From assembly GCA_015056305.1 (NCBI GenBank), contig SVGO01000006.1:1-50779 (forward strand): a stretch of 50,779 nt of DNA, read 5' to 3'. How positions within the stretch are numbered: position 1 is the stretch's first letter; each line of letters starts with the position of its first letter. This document shows, one piece after another, positions 35,725 through 43,648 of this stretch. The notes beneath the pieces are model-generated. The model saw nothing but the letters and a program-made list of their open reading frames with translations. It did not search any database and was not told where the DNA came from. The DNA is from Clostridiales bacterium. GTDB taxonomy: Bacteria; Bacillota; Clostridia; Christensenellales; Aristaeellaceae. The position numbers were made by a program, and so were the translations under genes.

Positions 35725-37101
35725 TCACCTCTCCCTCCTGATCCGCTTTTTCCCCCTCCGATTTTTCTCTTCTTTCTTTCTATCCTCATTCCTCATGCGG
35801 ATGCAGCAGCCCATAGACATATGCTGCATATTTCTTTTCCTGGCGAGGCTGTGAGCATATGTATTCTCATTGACGACAAGCGCCGCTCCGCTTTTCCTGT
35901 CAAATGCATGCCAGCTGATCAGCTTCACACTCGACGGTACAATCACATATTTAAGACTTCTGCAGCTGGAAAAGGCTTCTGCTTTGATGCCGCACACGCC
36001 CTCGCCGATCCGGACCGTATGCAGCGCAGTGCATCTGCCAAACACACCGCTTTCGATGTTCTTTACACTGCCGGGAATCCGCACCTCTTCAAGCCGATAA
36101 CATGCCATAAACGCGCAGCTGTCAATCTCTTCAACCTGTTCGGGAAGCTCAATCTTCTCCAGATTCTCGCAGCGATAAAATGCATCAAAATCGATTCGTT
36201 TCAGATTCTTGGGAAACACGATTTCCTTAAGCCCGATGCACTCCCTGAACGCATGCACTCCGATGCGCGTCACGCTCTCGGGCATCACGATCTTTTCAAT
36301 CTCAGCATGCCTGAGAAATGCTTCCCTGCTAATGCCGCTGACCACTTTTCCCCGAATCTTTTCCGGAATGATTACTTCTTTTTTCCTTCTTCCCAGATAC
36401 GCCATCACATCGACCGTGCCGTCCTGATCATCGCCGTGCAGCCTGTATGCAAAGTCGCCTTCAATCCAATCGCCGCACGTATAGAAGAAACCGTTCTCCA
36501 TCGCATACGTCTGCGCATAGGAATTCTCCTCCACCACCAGGGTCAGGTTATAGATATTGGGATAGATCGGCTCCAACTCATCAGGAATGCTGGTTTTCTT
36601 GATATCCATGACGCTGAATCTGGGATACCTTTCATCCTTGTCTGCTTCATCCAGAGCCACTTCTTCAAGAATAATCTCTTTGTCTTTTATTTCCTGTTTC
36701 CAGTCTTGCTTGATCTGCCTGTGAACCTTTCTGAAAATATCAAACGCGCCCTCGTCGATGTGCTCCACACTCGGCGGAATGACCACCTTTTCCAGCCGCC
36801 TGCAATCCGCAAATGCATTCTTTCCAATATGCTTCACGCCCTGTTCGATGACAAACTCCACGACCGGTCTGAATTCTCTGAAGGCATCCTGACCGATTTT
36901 CGTCACCCTGTGATCATCGATCACGCTGGGAATCAGCATGCTGTTTTTCTTCCCCGGTTCATGTATCCAAATTCTCATCTCCGGTCCCGCGCCCATAATC
37001 TCCGCCGTCCCATCCTCAAGCAGGCAGTATACGAAGCGTCCATCCTGCGTATAGCTCTCGACCTCATGTTCCATGCTGTTCTTGGTTTCCTCTTCCGCCA
37101 T
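35725..37101 (-). CDS. BspA-type leucine-rich repeat protein 3
   Basis: 458 residues. Two runs of LRR_5 repeats (TKIGQDAFREFRPVVEFVIE and on; then SGISREAFLRHAEIEKIVMP, TRIGVHAFRECIGLKEIVFP, ENLEKIELPEQVEEIDSCAF) are separated by a charged linker near residues 135-230, ending in a highly basic tail (EDRKKEEKNRRGKKRIRRER). AAAGGAGG precedes the ATG. No signal peptide. The basic tail could bind nucleic acid or acidic lipids, but this is conjecture. Confidence 0.83.
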   Translation of the reverse strand: MAEEETKNSMEHEVESYTQDGRFVYCLLEDGTAEIMGAGPEMRIWIHEPGKKNSMLIPSVIDDHRVTKIGQDAFREFRPVVEFVIEQGVKHIGKNAFADCRRLEKVVIPPSVEHIDEGAFDIFRKVHRQIKQDWKQEIKDKEIILEEVALDEADKDERYPRFSVMDIKKTSIPDELEPIYPNIYNLTLVVEENSYAQTYAMENGFFYTCGDWIEGDFAYRLHGDDQDGTVDVMAYLGRRKKEVIIPEKIRGKVVSGISREAFLRHAEIEKIVMPESVTRIGVHAFRECIGLKEIVFPKNLKRIDFDAFYRCENLEKIELPEQVEEIDSCAFMACYRLEEVRIPGSVKNIESGVFGRCTALHTVRIGEGVCGIKAEAFSSCRSLKYVIVPSSVKLISWHAFDRKSGAALVVNENTYAHSLARKRNMQHMSMGCCIRMRNEDRKKEEKNRRGKKRIRRER

Positions 37102-37155
37102 ATCAGAATTCCTCCTTTAGTGTTTTGTTTCATCTGTTTCGCCATGCGGCGTTTG

Positions 37156-37953
37156 TCATGTCCCGTATCCTGCCTCCTGTCCGATCTGATTTCTATATGC
37201 GTCGAGCTCATATTTTGCCTCCCAAAGCAGATATAGCCAATGCATATGCTTTGCCTTCAGGCTCGCCTCATCCAGATGAATCAAGTCCTCCCACTCTTCC
37301 TGCGTCAGATTTTCCAGCATGCGCTTATCGGAATATTCTCCATATTGCAGTTCACGCAGGCTGAACATCTGGCGGATTGTCAGTTGATACAGACCGATGG
37401 AGACCTTCCTGTCTGCCTCGATCACAGCAGAAAGCAGCGAAACGTAGGTTTTACCGTGTTTTTTCCTCAGTCTTTCGTCGCGGATCATCCAATCAAGTGT
37501 TTTCATATACTCGTTATAAACAGCAGCAAGACTCTGCGTCCTGTATGCAAGGACATCGACAGTCTGCGGATCGAACCCGTAACCCGACCATCTGAACACA
37601 GCATTTTCATAGCCCAGATTCTGTGCTGCATGCATTGCGCTGGTCCTCATTGATTCCATGTGCTGCATATCCAGCGGCAAGCACTCCTGATAATCGCCGT
37701 ATATGCGCATATACAGGCACGGGTTTTTCTCCTTCGCGGCGTCAAGAATCTGTTCAAACGTCCTCAGCTGCCCAAGCTGTATATTCAGACATGTGCCGGC
37801 TGTATCGGCCATCTTCGTCACTGCGTCGCAAGAATAATATGACATCAGCAGCCTATAATCACGGCTCAGCACATACACCCCAAAGAGCACAATGATCAGC
37901 AGCACCAATACGAACCGCCGCCTCCTGCCCCGTATCAAAGCAGGTATTTTCAT
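37156..37953 (-). CDS. Membrane-anchored protein of unknown function
   Basis: 265 residues starting MKIPALIRGRRRRFVLVLLI: positively charged, then a single TM helix, with the rest predicted outside. The outer domain has Cys residues and helical stretches (NLTQEEWEDLIHLDEASLKA). I prefer the ATG at 37953 because the upstream codons encode no recognisable sequence. I do not recognise the family. The promoter region upstream carries the island palindrome (38015-38041). Confidence 0.7.
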   Translation of the reverse strand: MKIPALIRGRRRRFVLVLLIIVLFGVYVLSRDYRLLMSYYSCDAVTKMADTAGTCLNIQLGQLRTFEQILDAAKEKNPCLYMRIYGDYQECLPLDMQHMESMRTSAMHAAQNLGYENAVFRWSGYGFDPQTVDVLAYRTQSLAAVYNEYMKTLDWMIRDERLRKKHGKTYVSLLSAVIEADRKVSIGLYQLTIRQMFSLRELQYGEYSDKRMLENLTQEEWEDLIHLDEASLKAKHMHWLYLLWEAKYELDAYRNQIGQEAGYGT

Positions 37954-38014
37954 ATTTCTGAATTTCCCTTCTGTTTTTATTCTGTTTTGCTTGGCGTCAT
38001 TATAGACCATATTG

Positions 38015-38041
38015 CGTTTTTAATTTAGTTTTGCAAAAACG
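38015..38041. promoter_or_regulatory. Island palindrome, copy 1 (CGTTTTT...AAAAACG)
   Basis: Arms CGTTTTT and AAAAACG; the minus strand reads TTTTTTCGTTTTTGCAAAAC close to copy 2. A TATAAT -10 box (minus) lies about 20 bases downstream with no good -35, so the palindrome occupies the -35 zone. Confidence 0.55.
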
Positions 38042-38099
38042 AAAAAACACCCGCCTGAGACGCCGGAAGAGCATGTCCTGCAAGTCCGCACTTCTTGTT

Positions 38100-39248
38100 T
38101 CAGTACGCCAACTTCTCGTAAACACCGTAAATATTTACCAGATATTCCGCAGTCTTATCGGCCCTGTGAATCTCATGTTCTTTGCGGTATTCTTCCATCG
38201 CTTCGCAGCGCCTGATTACGTTGTCCACCCGAATCGCGTTCGCCTCATTATGTATTGCGCCGTCTGCATCCCACTTTCTCTTGCAGTCGTCAATTTTCGC
38301 AAACGAACTATAAAACAGCGTTAAGATTTCCTCTGCATATACTGCAGGCGTCACGAGAACAGACGGCGCTGCCGCATTCTTTTCGCATTCGCAAGAAAAC
38401 CACAGCCGGATCAGCACCCATTCCAGCTTATTCATCTGTTCATACATCTTAAACTGTGTATACGGATCCACCTTTTGAGACAGAATCACGAGATACTGAT
38501 GAACAAAGCAGACGAGATACGAAATCTGAGCAATCGTCATGTCCTGCGCAATGCGATCAAAGCGACCCTGCTTTGCATAGACATATGCCATCATCGAGAT
38601 GACCGCGCAGAATTCTTCGTCCTTATACTCCGTCCCCGTCACCAATACCCGATCCTCGCCTTCGTTCCTCTTGGCGGACATTCTGATCTGTTCATTGAAT
38701 CCGATCCTTATTCTGCTTGATGTATCCGCCGATTCGATCACGCGGTAAAGGTATCCCGCCTTTTTCGCCGATGCATTCTCCCGTGTGATTTCGATACGAT
38801 CAATCAGTTCGCATGCCCTCGTGTATGCCTCGTCATCCGTTTCCGGCCTTATTACAGCCAGACAGCGGAAAAAATTCTTCCAAAGCACGCATTTTTCAAA
38901 GTCATCTTTCCCGTATTCCATCTTCTTTCTGAAAGCACGGATGTATCTCATCTCATCCTTATAAGTCCCAATACTCCGGCACTGCTTCATAAAGGACTCC
39001 ACACTGAATATCGCCTCGTACGCCAGTTTTCGCATCGTCAGCCAGTTTTCCAGCCCTTTTCCGCTGGTCTGCGCCAAAGCCTGCCCGATCATCCATTCTT
39101 CATCCGCCAGCAGATCCAACGCTTCCCCATTCTCGTCTTCCAACGCCATGCTCATCAGCGTCAGCACCTCTCCGATCATCCATCCGCTGCTTCTCAGCGC
39201 TATGCAGCGCATGATCAACTCGTATATGTTTCCCTCATACTGTGCCAT
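38100..39248 (-). CDS. Unknown protein, island paralogue A (no transmembrane helix)
   Basis: 382 residues, mostly helical. It shares two signature blocks with the proteins at 39.4 and 44.8 kb: FRKKMEYGKDDFEKCVLWKN (about 105-125), and CAVISMMAYVYAKQ followed by DMTIAQISYLVC (about 220-255). Unlike the other two it lacks the C-terminal hydrophobic hairpin, so it is probably soluble. The family is unknown to me. It follows a terminator-like hairpin and has its own start. Confidence 0.75.
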   Translation of the reverse strand: MAQYEGNIYELIMRCIALRSSGWMIGEVLTLMSMALEDENGEALDLLADEEWMIGQALAQTSGKGLENWLTMRKLAYEAIFSVESFMKQCRSIGTYKDEMRYIRAFRKKMEYGKDDFEKCVLWKNFFRCLAVIRPETDDEAYTRACELIDRIEITRENASAKKAGYLYRVIESADTSSRIRIGFNEQIRMSAKRNEGEDRVLVTGTEYKDEEFCAVISMMAYVYAKQGRFDRIAQDMTIAQISYLVCFVHQYLVILSQKVDPYTQFKMYEQMNKLEWVLIRLWFSCECEKNAAAPSVLVTPAVYAEEILTLFYSSFAKIDDCKRKWDADGAIHNEANAIRVDNVIRRCEAMEEYRKEHEIHRADKTAEYLVNIYGVYEKLAY

Positions 39249-39314
39249 GCGTGTTTCCTTCCGATCATCGTCTTTTCTTCATGATAACTTTTTGTCTGCA
39301 CAGATGTGAAAAGA

Positions 39315-39351
39315 GCTGTCAGGTGTCCTTTTTGATCGGACATCTGACAGC
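39315..39351 (-). terminator. Terminator hairpin after paralogue B
   Basis: GCTGTCAGGTGTCC / GGACATCTGACAGC around TTTTTGATC; the minus strand continues TCTTTTC. Confidence 0.75.
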
Positions 39352-39388
39352 ACGATCTATGCAGGCCGGATACGGCCCGACCATTTTC

Positions 39389-40495
39389 TCAGGCGAACAC
39401 CTGACGACGGAGCTTATTCGTCGTCATGTTATACATGCGATTCAGGTCCTTATCCAGTTGCTTCTCCATGGCTTTCTGCTTCTTCAGCGCCTGGGGGAAT
39501 ACGAAACGTTCAATGTACTTCGCCATGCGGCGTGCGCCTGCAGCTGCCTTATGCAGATTTTGAACACTATCCTTTGCCAATTCGGCACTAGCCTCCTTGC
39601 AGGAATTAAACATATCCGCGAAAACTGTCAGCATCCCAAGAGTCGCTACGCACCAGCAGATCTCCAGAAACAAATTTCCACTAAAAGCGTTCAATACAAA
39701 TGTCCAAAATTCGATGCCAATCACGCACAAGACCACGCAACTAAGAATCTTCAGAGCACAATACACGCTCTCTTCAATCACTTCGTCACGATGCGCGTTC
39801 GCCAGGATCTTGATGCGCTCATCATTGGCGCACGTCAGCACAGCCGTCTCCTCAATCGTCATGCTCACAGGCACGCCCTCAATCTCACCCTTCTCCTTCA
39901 AAATATACATCTGCATTGCCATCAGCGCGCGGTACTCCATCTCATTGCCGTTCACCTGCTGCAGCAGCCAGGCCGCATCGCTGCCCGTCTCCATCTGCTC
40001 AAGCGCTTCCGCCTGATTCTCCAGGCCAGTCAGCATCATACGATTATCCTTCACGATCTTGTACGCCAGATTGCGCATCCAAATGGCACGCACCTCCTCG
40101 TTTTCCTTCGTGATCGTCATCTCGCTGATCTCCTTATACAGCGTCGTCTTAGCGTTCTCGCCCTCCTTATTCTGCATGTCAAGCACCGCAATCGCAAACT
40201 GCTTCCAATATTCAAACTTTTCAGCAGCGCTCTTACCCTCATCCATGCGATTCTGGAACTTCTTGAGGTAGAGGTCGCGATCGCTGCGGGCTTCGTCGAG
40301 ATTCTTTTCAAAGAGCTTGACACCATTCAGCGCACGATACGCCATACTGTTTGCCGTCTCCGTGTCGCAATAAGGGAAGGCTTCCTGATACATCGTCGAA
40401 AGGATTTCCTGAATCGAGTAGTTCTTCTTGAGCATCATGTAGTTCTTGCTCGTCTTGTTCAGCGCGTTCACCTGCGTCTGCGTCATCTTCTTCAT
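39389..40495 (-). CDS. Unknown membrane protein, island paralogue B
   Basis: 368 residues. Signature blocks FQNRMDEGKSAAEKFEYWKQ and EYRALMAMQMYILKEKG...MTIEETAVLTC match paralogues A and C. A two-helix hydrophobic hairpin follows at about 250-300 (CALKILSCVVLCVIGIEF; FLEICWCVATLGMLTVF), then a basic C-terminal tail (LKKQKAMEKQLDKDLNR). Both termini are likely cytoplasmic. AAAGGAG precedes ATG. The promoter carries the best copy of the island palindrome. Confidence 0.78.
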   Translation of the reverse strand: MKKMTQTQVNALNKTSKNYMMLKKNYSIQEILSTMYQEAFPYCDTETANSMAYRALNGVKLFEKNLDEARSDRDLYLKKFQNRMDEGKSAAEKFEYWKQFAIAVLDMQNKEGENAKTTLYKEISEMTITKENEEVRAIWMRNLAYKIVKDNRMMLTGLENQAEALEQMETGSDAAWLLQQVNGNEMEYRALMAMQMYILKEKGEIEGVPVSMTIEETAVLTCANDERIKILANAHRDEVIEESVYCALKILSCVVLCVIGIEFWTFVLNAFSGNLFLEICWCVATLGMLTVFADMFNSCKEASAELAKDSVQNLHKAAAGARRMAKYIERFVFPQALKKQKAMEKQLDKDLNRMYNMTTNKLRRQVFA

Positions 40496-40555
40496 GTTTG
40501 TATCTCCTTTCGTATTTTCATGTTTGATGGCTGTATTGTATCAAATTTCTTTTTT

Positions 40556-40584
40556 CCGTTTTCGTTTGCAAAAAACGAAAACGG
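40556..40584. promoter_or_regulatory. Island palindrome, copy 2 (perfect 12-bp arms)
   Basis: CCGTTTTCGTTT, five bases, AAACGAAAACGG. It lies about 60 bases upstream of paralogue B, abutting the region where the -35 box should be relative to TACAAT on the minus strand. Best candidate operator or activator site of the island. Confidence 0.75.
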
Positions 40585-40614
40585 ATCTGGCATGCTGTTT
40601 TTGAGTTTTATATA

Positions 40615-40644
40615 GCCGGGCACAGCGTAACGCCTGTGCCCGGC
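40615..40644 (-). terminator. Hairpin after the YbjN-like gene
   Basis: A perfect 11-bp stem, GCCGGGCACAG / CTGTGCCCGGC, with an 8-base loop, just downstream of the stop at 40652. The U-tract is poor, so termination is likely but not certain. Confidence 0.65.
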
Positions 40645-40651
40645 CCTTGTC

Positions 40652-41188
40652 TTACGGAATAAAATCCTCATCATCCACATCCGTGATCAGCTTGATGAGA
40701 TCAAGCGTATCATCGCCGCCTTCAGCATCGGAGTCATTCTCCTCCAGAAGGCCGTTGGCGATGCGTTCCAGCTCTTCCTCATGGCTCAGGAGGGTAAAGA
40801 TTGCAATTTCCTCCATGCTCTCAAGCTGCTTGGCTGTAACGGGCGCATCCACGATCGGCGCAGAAATATGATAATACACGTCACCGCGCTTATTCTTGAT
40901 GCGCAAATTGCCTACCTTCAGCTTGTCCGTCACCTTCATGCAGTACTGAACAGCCTTCGCATAATGCTGCGGCTTCACCCTGATTCCCGGATACACCTGC
41001 AGGATCACATGATTAATATTCTCGTCAATGATGATTTTCATGAAGTAGCTGTGGTCCTCGGTTAAAATCTCGCACAGATATCCTTCGTAGTTGCAACACG
41101 AAAGGTTCTTGGATGCAGTATTGTAGCCGCTGTTGTGTATAAGGTACTCTTCAATGTTTTCCACGGTTTTGATCTTCATGTCATTCAT
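40652..41188 (-). CDS. YbjN-like / T3SS-chaperone-fold protein
   Basis: 178 residues, alpha-beta-alpha pattern of the YbjN (type III secretion chaperone-like) superfamily: an early helix, strands around YLCEILTEDHSYFMKIIIDE and VILQVYPGIRV, then the helix YAKAVQYCMKVTDKLKVG and the strand GDVYYHISAPIVDAP. The tail is very acidic (ENDSDAEGGDD). YbjN proteins are poorly understood sensory or chaperone-like factors. Strong GGAGGAG upstream. Its promoter carries the island palindrome and a TAAAAT -10 box. Confidence 0.6.
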   Translation of the reverse strand: MNDMKIKTVENIEEYLIHNSGYNTASKNLSCCNYEGYLCEILTEDHSYFMKIIIDENINHVILQVYPGIRVKPQHYAKAVQYCMKVTDKLKVGNLRIKNKRGDVYYHISAPIVDAPVTAKQLESMEEIAIFTLLSHEEELERIANGLLEENDSDAEGGDDTLDLIKLITDVDDEDFIP

Positions 41189-41259
41189 TTTGCTCTCCTC
41201 CTGTCGTTTATGTCTTGTTCTTTGTTTCTCTTCTTTGATGTCTGCATTTTATCATTCTC

Positions 41260-41291
41260 TTTCGTTTTTATTTCGCTTTATCAAAACGAAA
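41260..41291. promoter_or_regulatory. Island palindrome, copy 3 (TTTCGTTTT / AAAACGAAA)
   Basis: 9-bp arms with a 14-base spacer, about 75 bases upstream of the YbjN-like gene. The gap 41189-41550 otherwise holds only the terminator at 41419-41456 and a loose CGAAAAAACGG stretch near 41354. Confidence 0.6.
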
Positions 41292-41418
41292 TATCGAATT
41301 CCGCCAGGTCATGCCCAGCATATAAAGGCATCCTGTTTTCATAATAAAATACGAAAAAACGGCGGCCTTTCAGTCCATGCGCTCATTGCTGCAAAAAAAC
41401 ATCTATTGCACACAAATA

Positions 41419-41456
41419 AAACCTCCTGCTGCAGATTTGCTTATTCTGCAGCAGGA
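41419..41456 (-). terminator. Terminator after the AAA+ ATPase gene
   Basis: An 11-bp stem, CCTGCTGCAGA / TCTGCAGCAGG, with a 9-base loop; the minus strand continues AGGTTTTATTTG, and the plus strand is also T-rich. Confidence 0.8.
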
Positions 41457-41550
41457 AGTTTCTTATTTTTTCTGTTTATTGCAATACAGTCCCGCCCGGC
41501 ATAGCGTTCTCTGTTTTGTGAAGATACTGCGTTCATTCGCAGCACATGGA

Positions 41551-43509
41551 TCACAAGCCGCGCTTGAGTTCTATTTCTTCCACAATCGGCGCTCTGTCAT
41601 TGATCCGTTCATACAGACAATCATAGACTGCGCTGTCATACGGCCCCAATGCCCGCAAACTGTCGGCGTCGGCCTTATCCAGCATACAGATTTTCGACTT
41701 ATTCCTGTATTTCAGGAAATAATTTGAATGATACTGCTTCGGATCAAAGAGAGGTTTTTCTGCCGTGGACAGGAAACCCTTGCGCAGCAAGCGGATATAG
41801 TTGTCTGCAATGCTGTCAATATTCTCCTCGCTGTCGCCGTATACATGCACCATCTGACAGGCTATCTCCAGCTTTTTCTTCCAGCTGTCTATATCGATGC
41901 TGTCCGTTTCATCGGGCATACGCAGGCACTGCGCTTTTTGGACAATCGCCTCGATATCCGAACCGATCATGATGCGCACGTTTTGATGGTTGGCCATTCC
42001 CTGCACGATCTCACGAAGGACCGCTCTATCTCTGCATGTATGATCAAAGAGTATTTTCCTGCCCGTCATTCCACTATTCTTGCCGGCGATCCTTTCCACG
42101 CGATCCATACACTTCAGGAAAATATCAACACACTCGTCTTCATTGGGCAAATAAGTGGCGAATTTCTCATCAATGCGTCCCGGACGGAAGAATTCCTTCG
42201 GCAATCCGCCGATGTCATTGGCCGCCGCAAAGATAAACACCGGCTTGTGATTGTTCTGCATCCATTCCAGCAACTCGGCAAACATGCGCCTGAATGTCGA
42301 ATCGTTGGCTTGTTCTCCGCCGCCTTTCGCACCCTCCATTGCCTTTTCGATCTCATCAATCAGAAGCACACAGGGACTCATTGCCTCCGCCAGTTTAAGC
42401 GTCTCCCGCATCTGACGTTCGCTTTGTCCAACAATTCCTCCCATGATCTTGCCCATACTCATCTTCAAAAGCGGAAGCTCAATCTCTCTGCCTGTGAGTT
42501 TTGCTGCTTCGCTCTTGCCGCAGCCGGGTATACCGCACAGCAATACGCCCTTAGGCGGCTGAACACCCAAATTCCGACGATATGCAGCAGAATTGCTGAG
42601 CGGCTCTTTGATATCAGCAAGCCATTCGTAATAAGATCCCATGCCGCCAAGTTCGCCTTCCGTATCGATCCATTCCAGCAGGCCGCCTTCGAGCTTTTGC
42701 TTCTTTCTTTCAAGGATGATATTCAGAATCTCCTTCTTCTGCTCGTCCGATATCCATGCGTCATCACCCAGCCCCGTCAGAGTCATGATTCTCTGCAGGC
42801 AGATCGAGATCTCTTCCTCTGTAAATCCCGTCAGGCTGGTCACCAGTTCGTCGAGTATTCTTGCCAGGCCGAGCGGATTTCCTGTCTCCGTACAGATCTG
42901 ACTGCGGATATCATACTCATCCGGATAGCCAACTTCGATAATCTCGGTATAGGTTTTCAGCATCGGCGTGAGATTTACTTCGGAAGAATACAGCACGACT
43001 ACCGAACTGCGTATCGCATCCGCATGCTCGTGATTTCTTCCAAGCCTGTTCTCGTTATGATACTCGAGGACATACTTTTCAAGCGCGTTGAACATGTTTC
43101 CCAGCTTCAGATCCTGCTGATACTGATCCGATTGAATATCGCCGGGCATTTTGATGGTCCATATTCTTGGATACTGCAGATCCTTTGCCTCATCCAGTTC
43201 ATCATGATAATCATCGAAATGAATATGACAATAATCGCCTGTACTGCTCTCCCGCTGTTCTCGGATCGACCGAATAAACGTCTCATTGTCCGCTTCCATC
43301 AGCGGCCGGTCCTCCTGCTTCCCATAAATTCCGCGCAGAACAACCAGCGGATGCTTCCTGTCCGCTACAATGCGTTCAATCAGAAAATCCGAATCGGTTT
43401 TGATATACAGAATCGGCGTTCCGCCAAGCATGGCCTTTCTTCCCTGATCAAGGATCCTTTGAACAACGCTGCTGGTCTGGATAAAGGCTGTTTCCGGCAT
43501 AAGGGTCAC
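41551..43509 (-). CDS. Ycf46-like AAA+ ATPase
   Basis: 652 residues. The N-terminal half resembles the degenerate ATPase part of Ycf46-type proteins (TPILYIKTDSDFLIERIVAD). The C-terminal AAA+ domain has Walker A CGIPGCGKSEAAK (Lys332), Walker B VLLIDEIEKAMEG (Asp385/Glu386), sensor region FIFAAANDIGGLPKEFFRPG and the arginine of RPGRIDEKF. The layout matches Ycf46 (PKGVLL...GCGKS...IDEIEK...LPPEL). Such proteins are poorly characterised; AAA rings usually remodel partner proteins. Probably the engine of the island. It starts 113 bases after the gene upstream. Confidence 0.88.
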   Translation of the reverse strand: MTLMPETAFIQTSSVVQRILDQGRKAMLGGTPILYIKTDSDFLIERIVADRKHPLVVLRGIYGKQEDRPLMEADNETFIRSIREQRESSTGDYCHIHFDDYHDELDEAKDLQYPRIWTIKMPGDIQSDQYQQDLKLGNMFNALEKYVLEYHNENRLGRNHEHADAIRSSVVVLYSSEVNLTPMLKTYTEIIEVGYPDEYDIRSQICTETGNPLGLARILDELVTSLTGFTEEEISICLQRIMTLTGLGDDAWISDEQKKEILNIILERKKQKLEGGLLEWIDTEGELGGMGSYYEWLADIKEPLSNSAAYRRNLGVQPPKGVLLCGIPGCGKSEAAKLTGREIELPLLKMSMGKIMGGIVGQSERQMRETLKLAEAMSPCVLLIDEIEKAMEGAKGGGEQANDSTFRRMFAELLEWMQNNHKPVFIFAAANDIGGLPKEFFRPGRIDEKFATYLPNEDECVDIFLKCMDRVERIAGKNSGMTGRKILFDHTCRDRAVLREIVQGMANHQNVRIMIGSDIEAIVQKAQCLRMPDETDSIDIDSWKKKLEIACQMVHVYGDSEENIDSIADNYIRLLRKGFLSTAEKPLFDPKQYHSNYFLKYRNKSKICMLDKADADSLRALGPYDSAVYDCLYERINDRAPIVEEIELKRGL

Positions 43510-43555
43510 CTCTTTTGTTATTCTTACGGTTTCAGAAGAACATCCTTCACTGGCC

Positions 43556-43648
43556 TCAGAAGATTTTTGCCATGAGTTCGCCGGCTGTTATTTTGCCAGT
43601 TTTCTTGAGCCTCTCCCGGATTTTATTCTTCCGATCCTTCAGGTTCAT
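43556..43648 (-). CDS. Possible small basic protein (30 residues)
   Basis: An ORF overlapping the end of the 43623-44807 gene in another frame: MNLKDRKNKIRERLKKTGKI followed by TAGELMAKIF. It is strongly basic and helix-like and ends 46 bases before the ATPase ATG. The ribosome binding site is poor (GGAG only one base before ATG), so translation would need coupling to the preceding gene. It could also be a frameshifted tail of that gene, or chance. Confidence 0.3.
   Translation of the reverse strand: MNLKDRKNKIRERLKKTGKITAGELMAKIF

Noticed and set aside
39242-40615. 457-residue plus-strand ORF across paralogue B
   Set aside because: Antisense shadow; the minus-strand reading has a ribosome binding site, paralogues and coherent hydrophobic helices, while the plus-strand translation is His/Leu-rich noise.
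38015-41291. Repeated AACGAAAA motifs as a CRISPR or tandem array
   Set aside because: Only three copies kilobases apart, each in a promoter region, with no regular spacers. I found no CRISPR array anywhere in the window.
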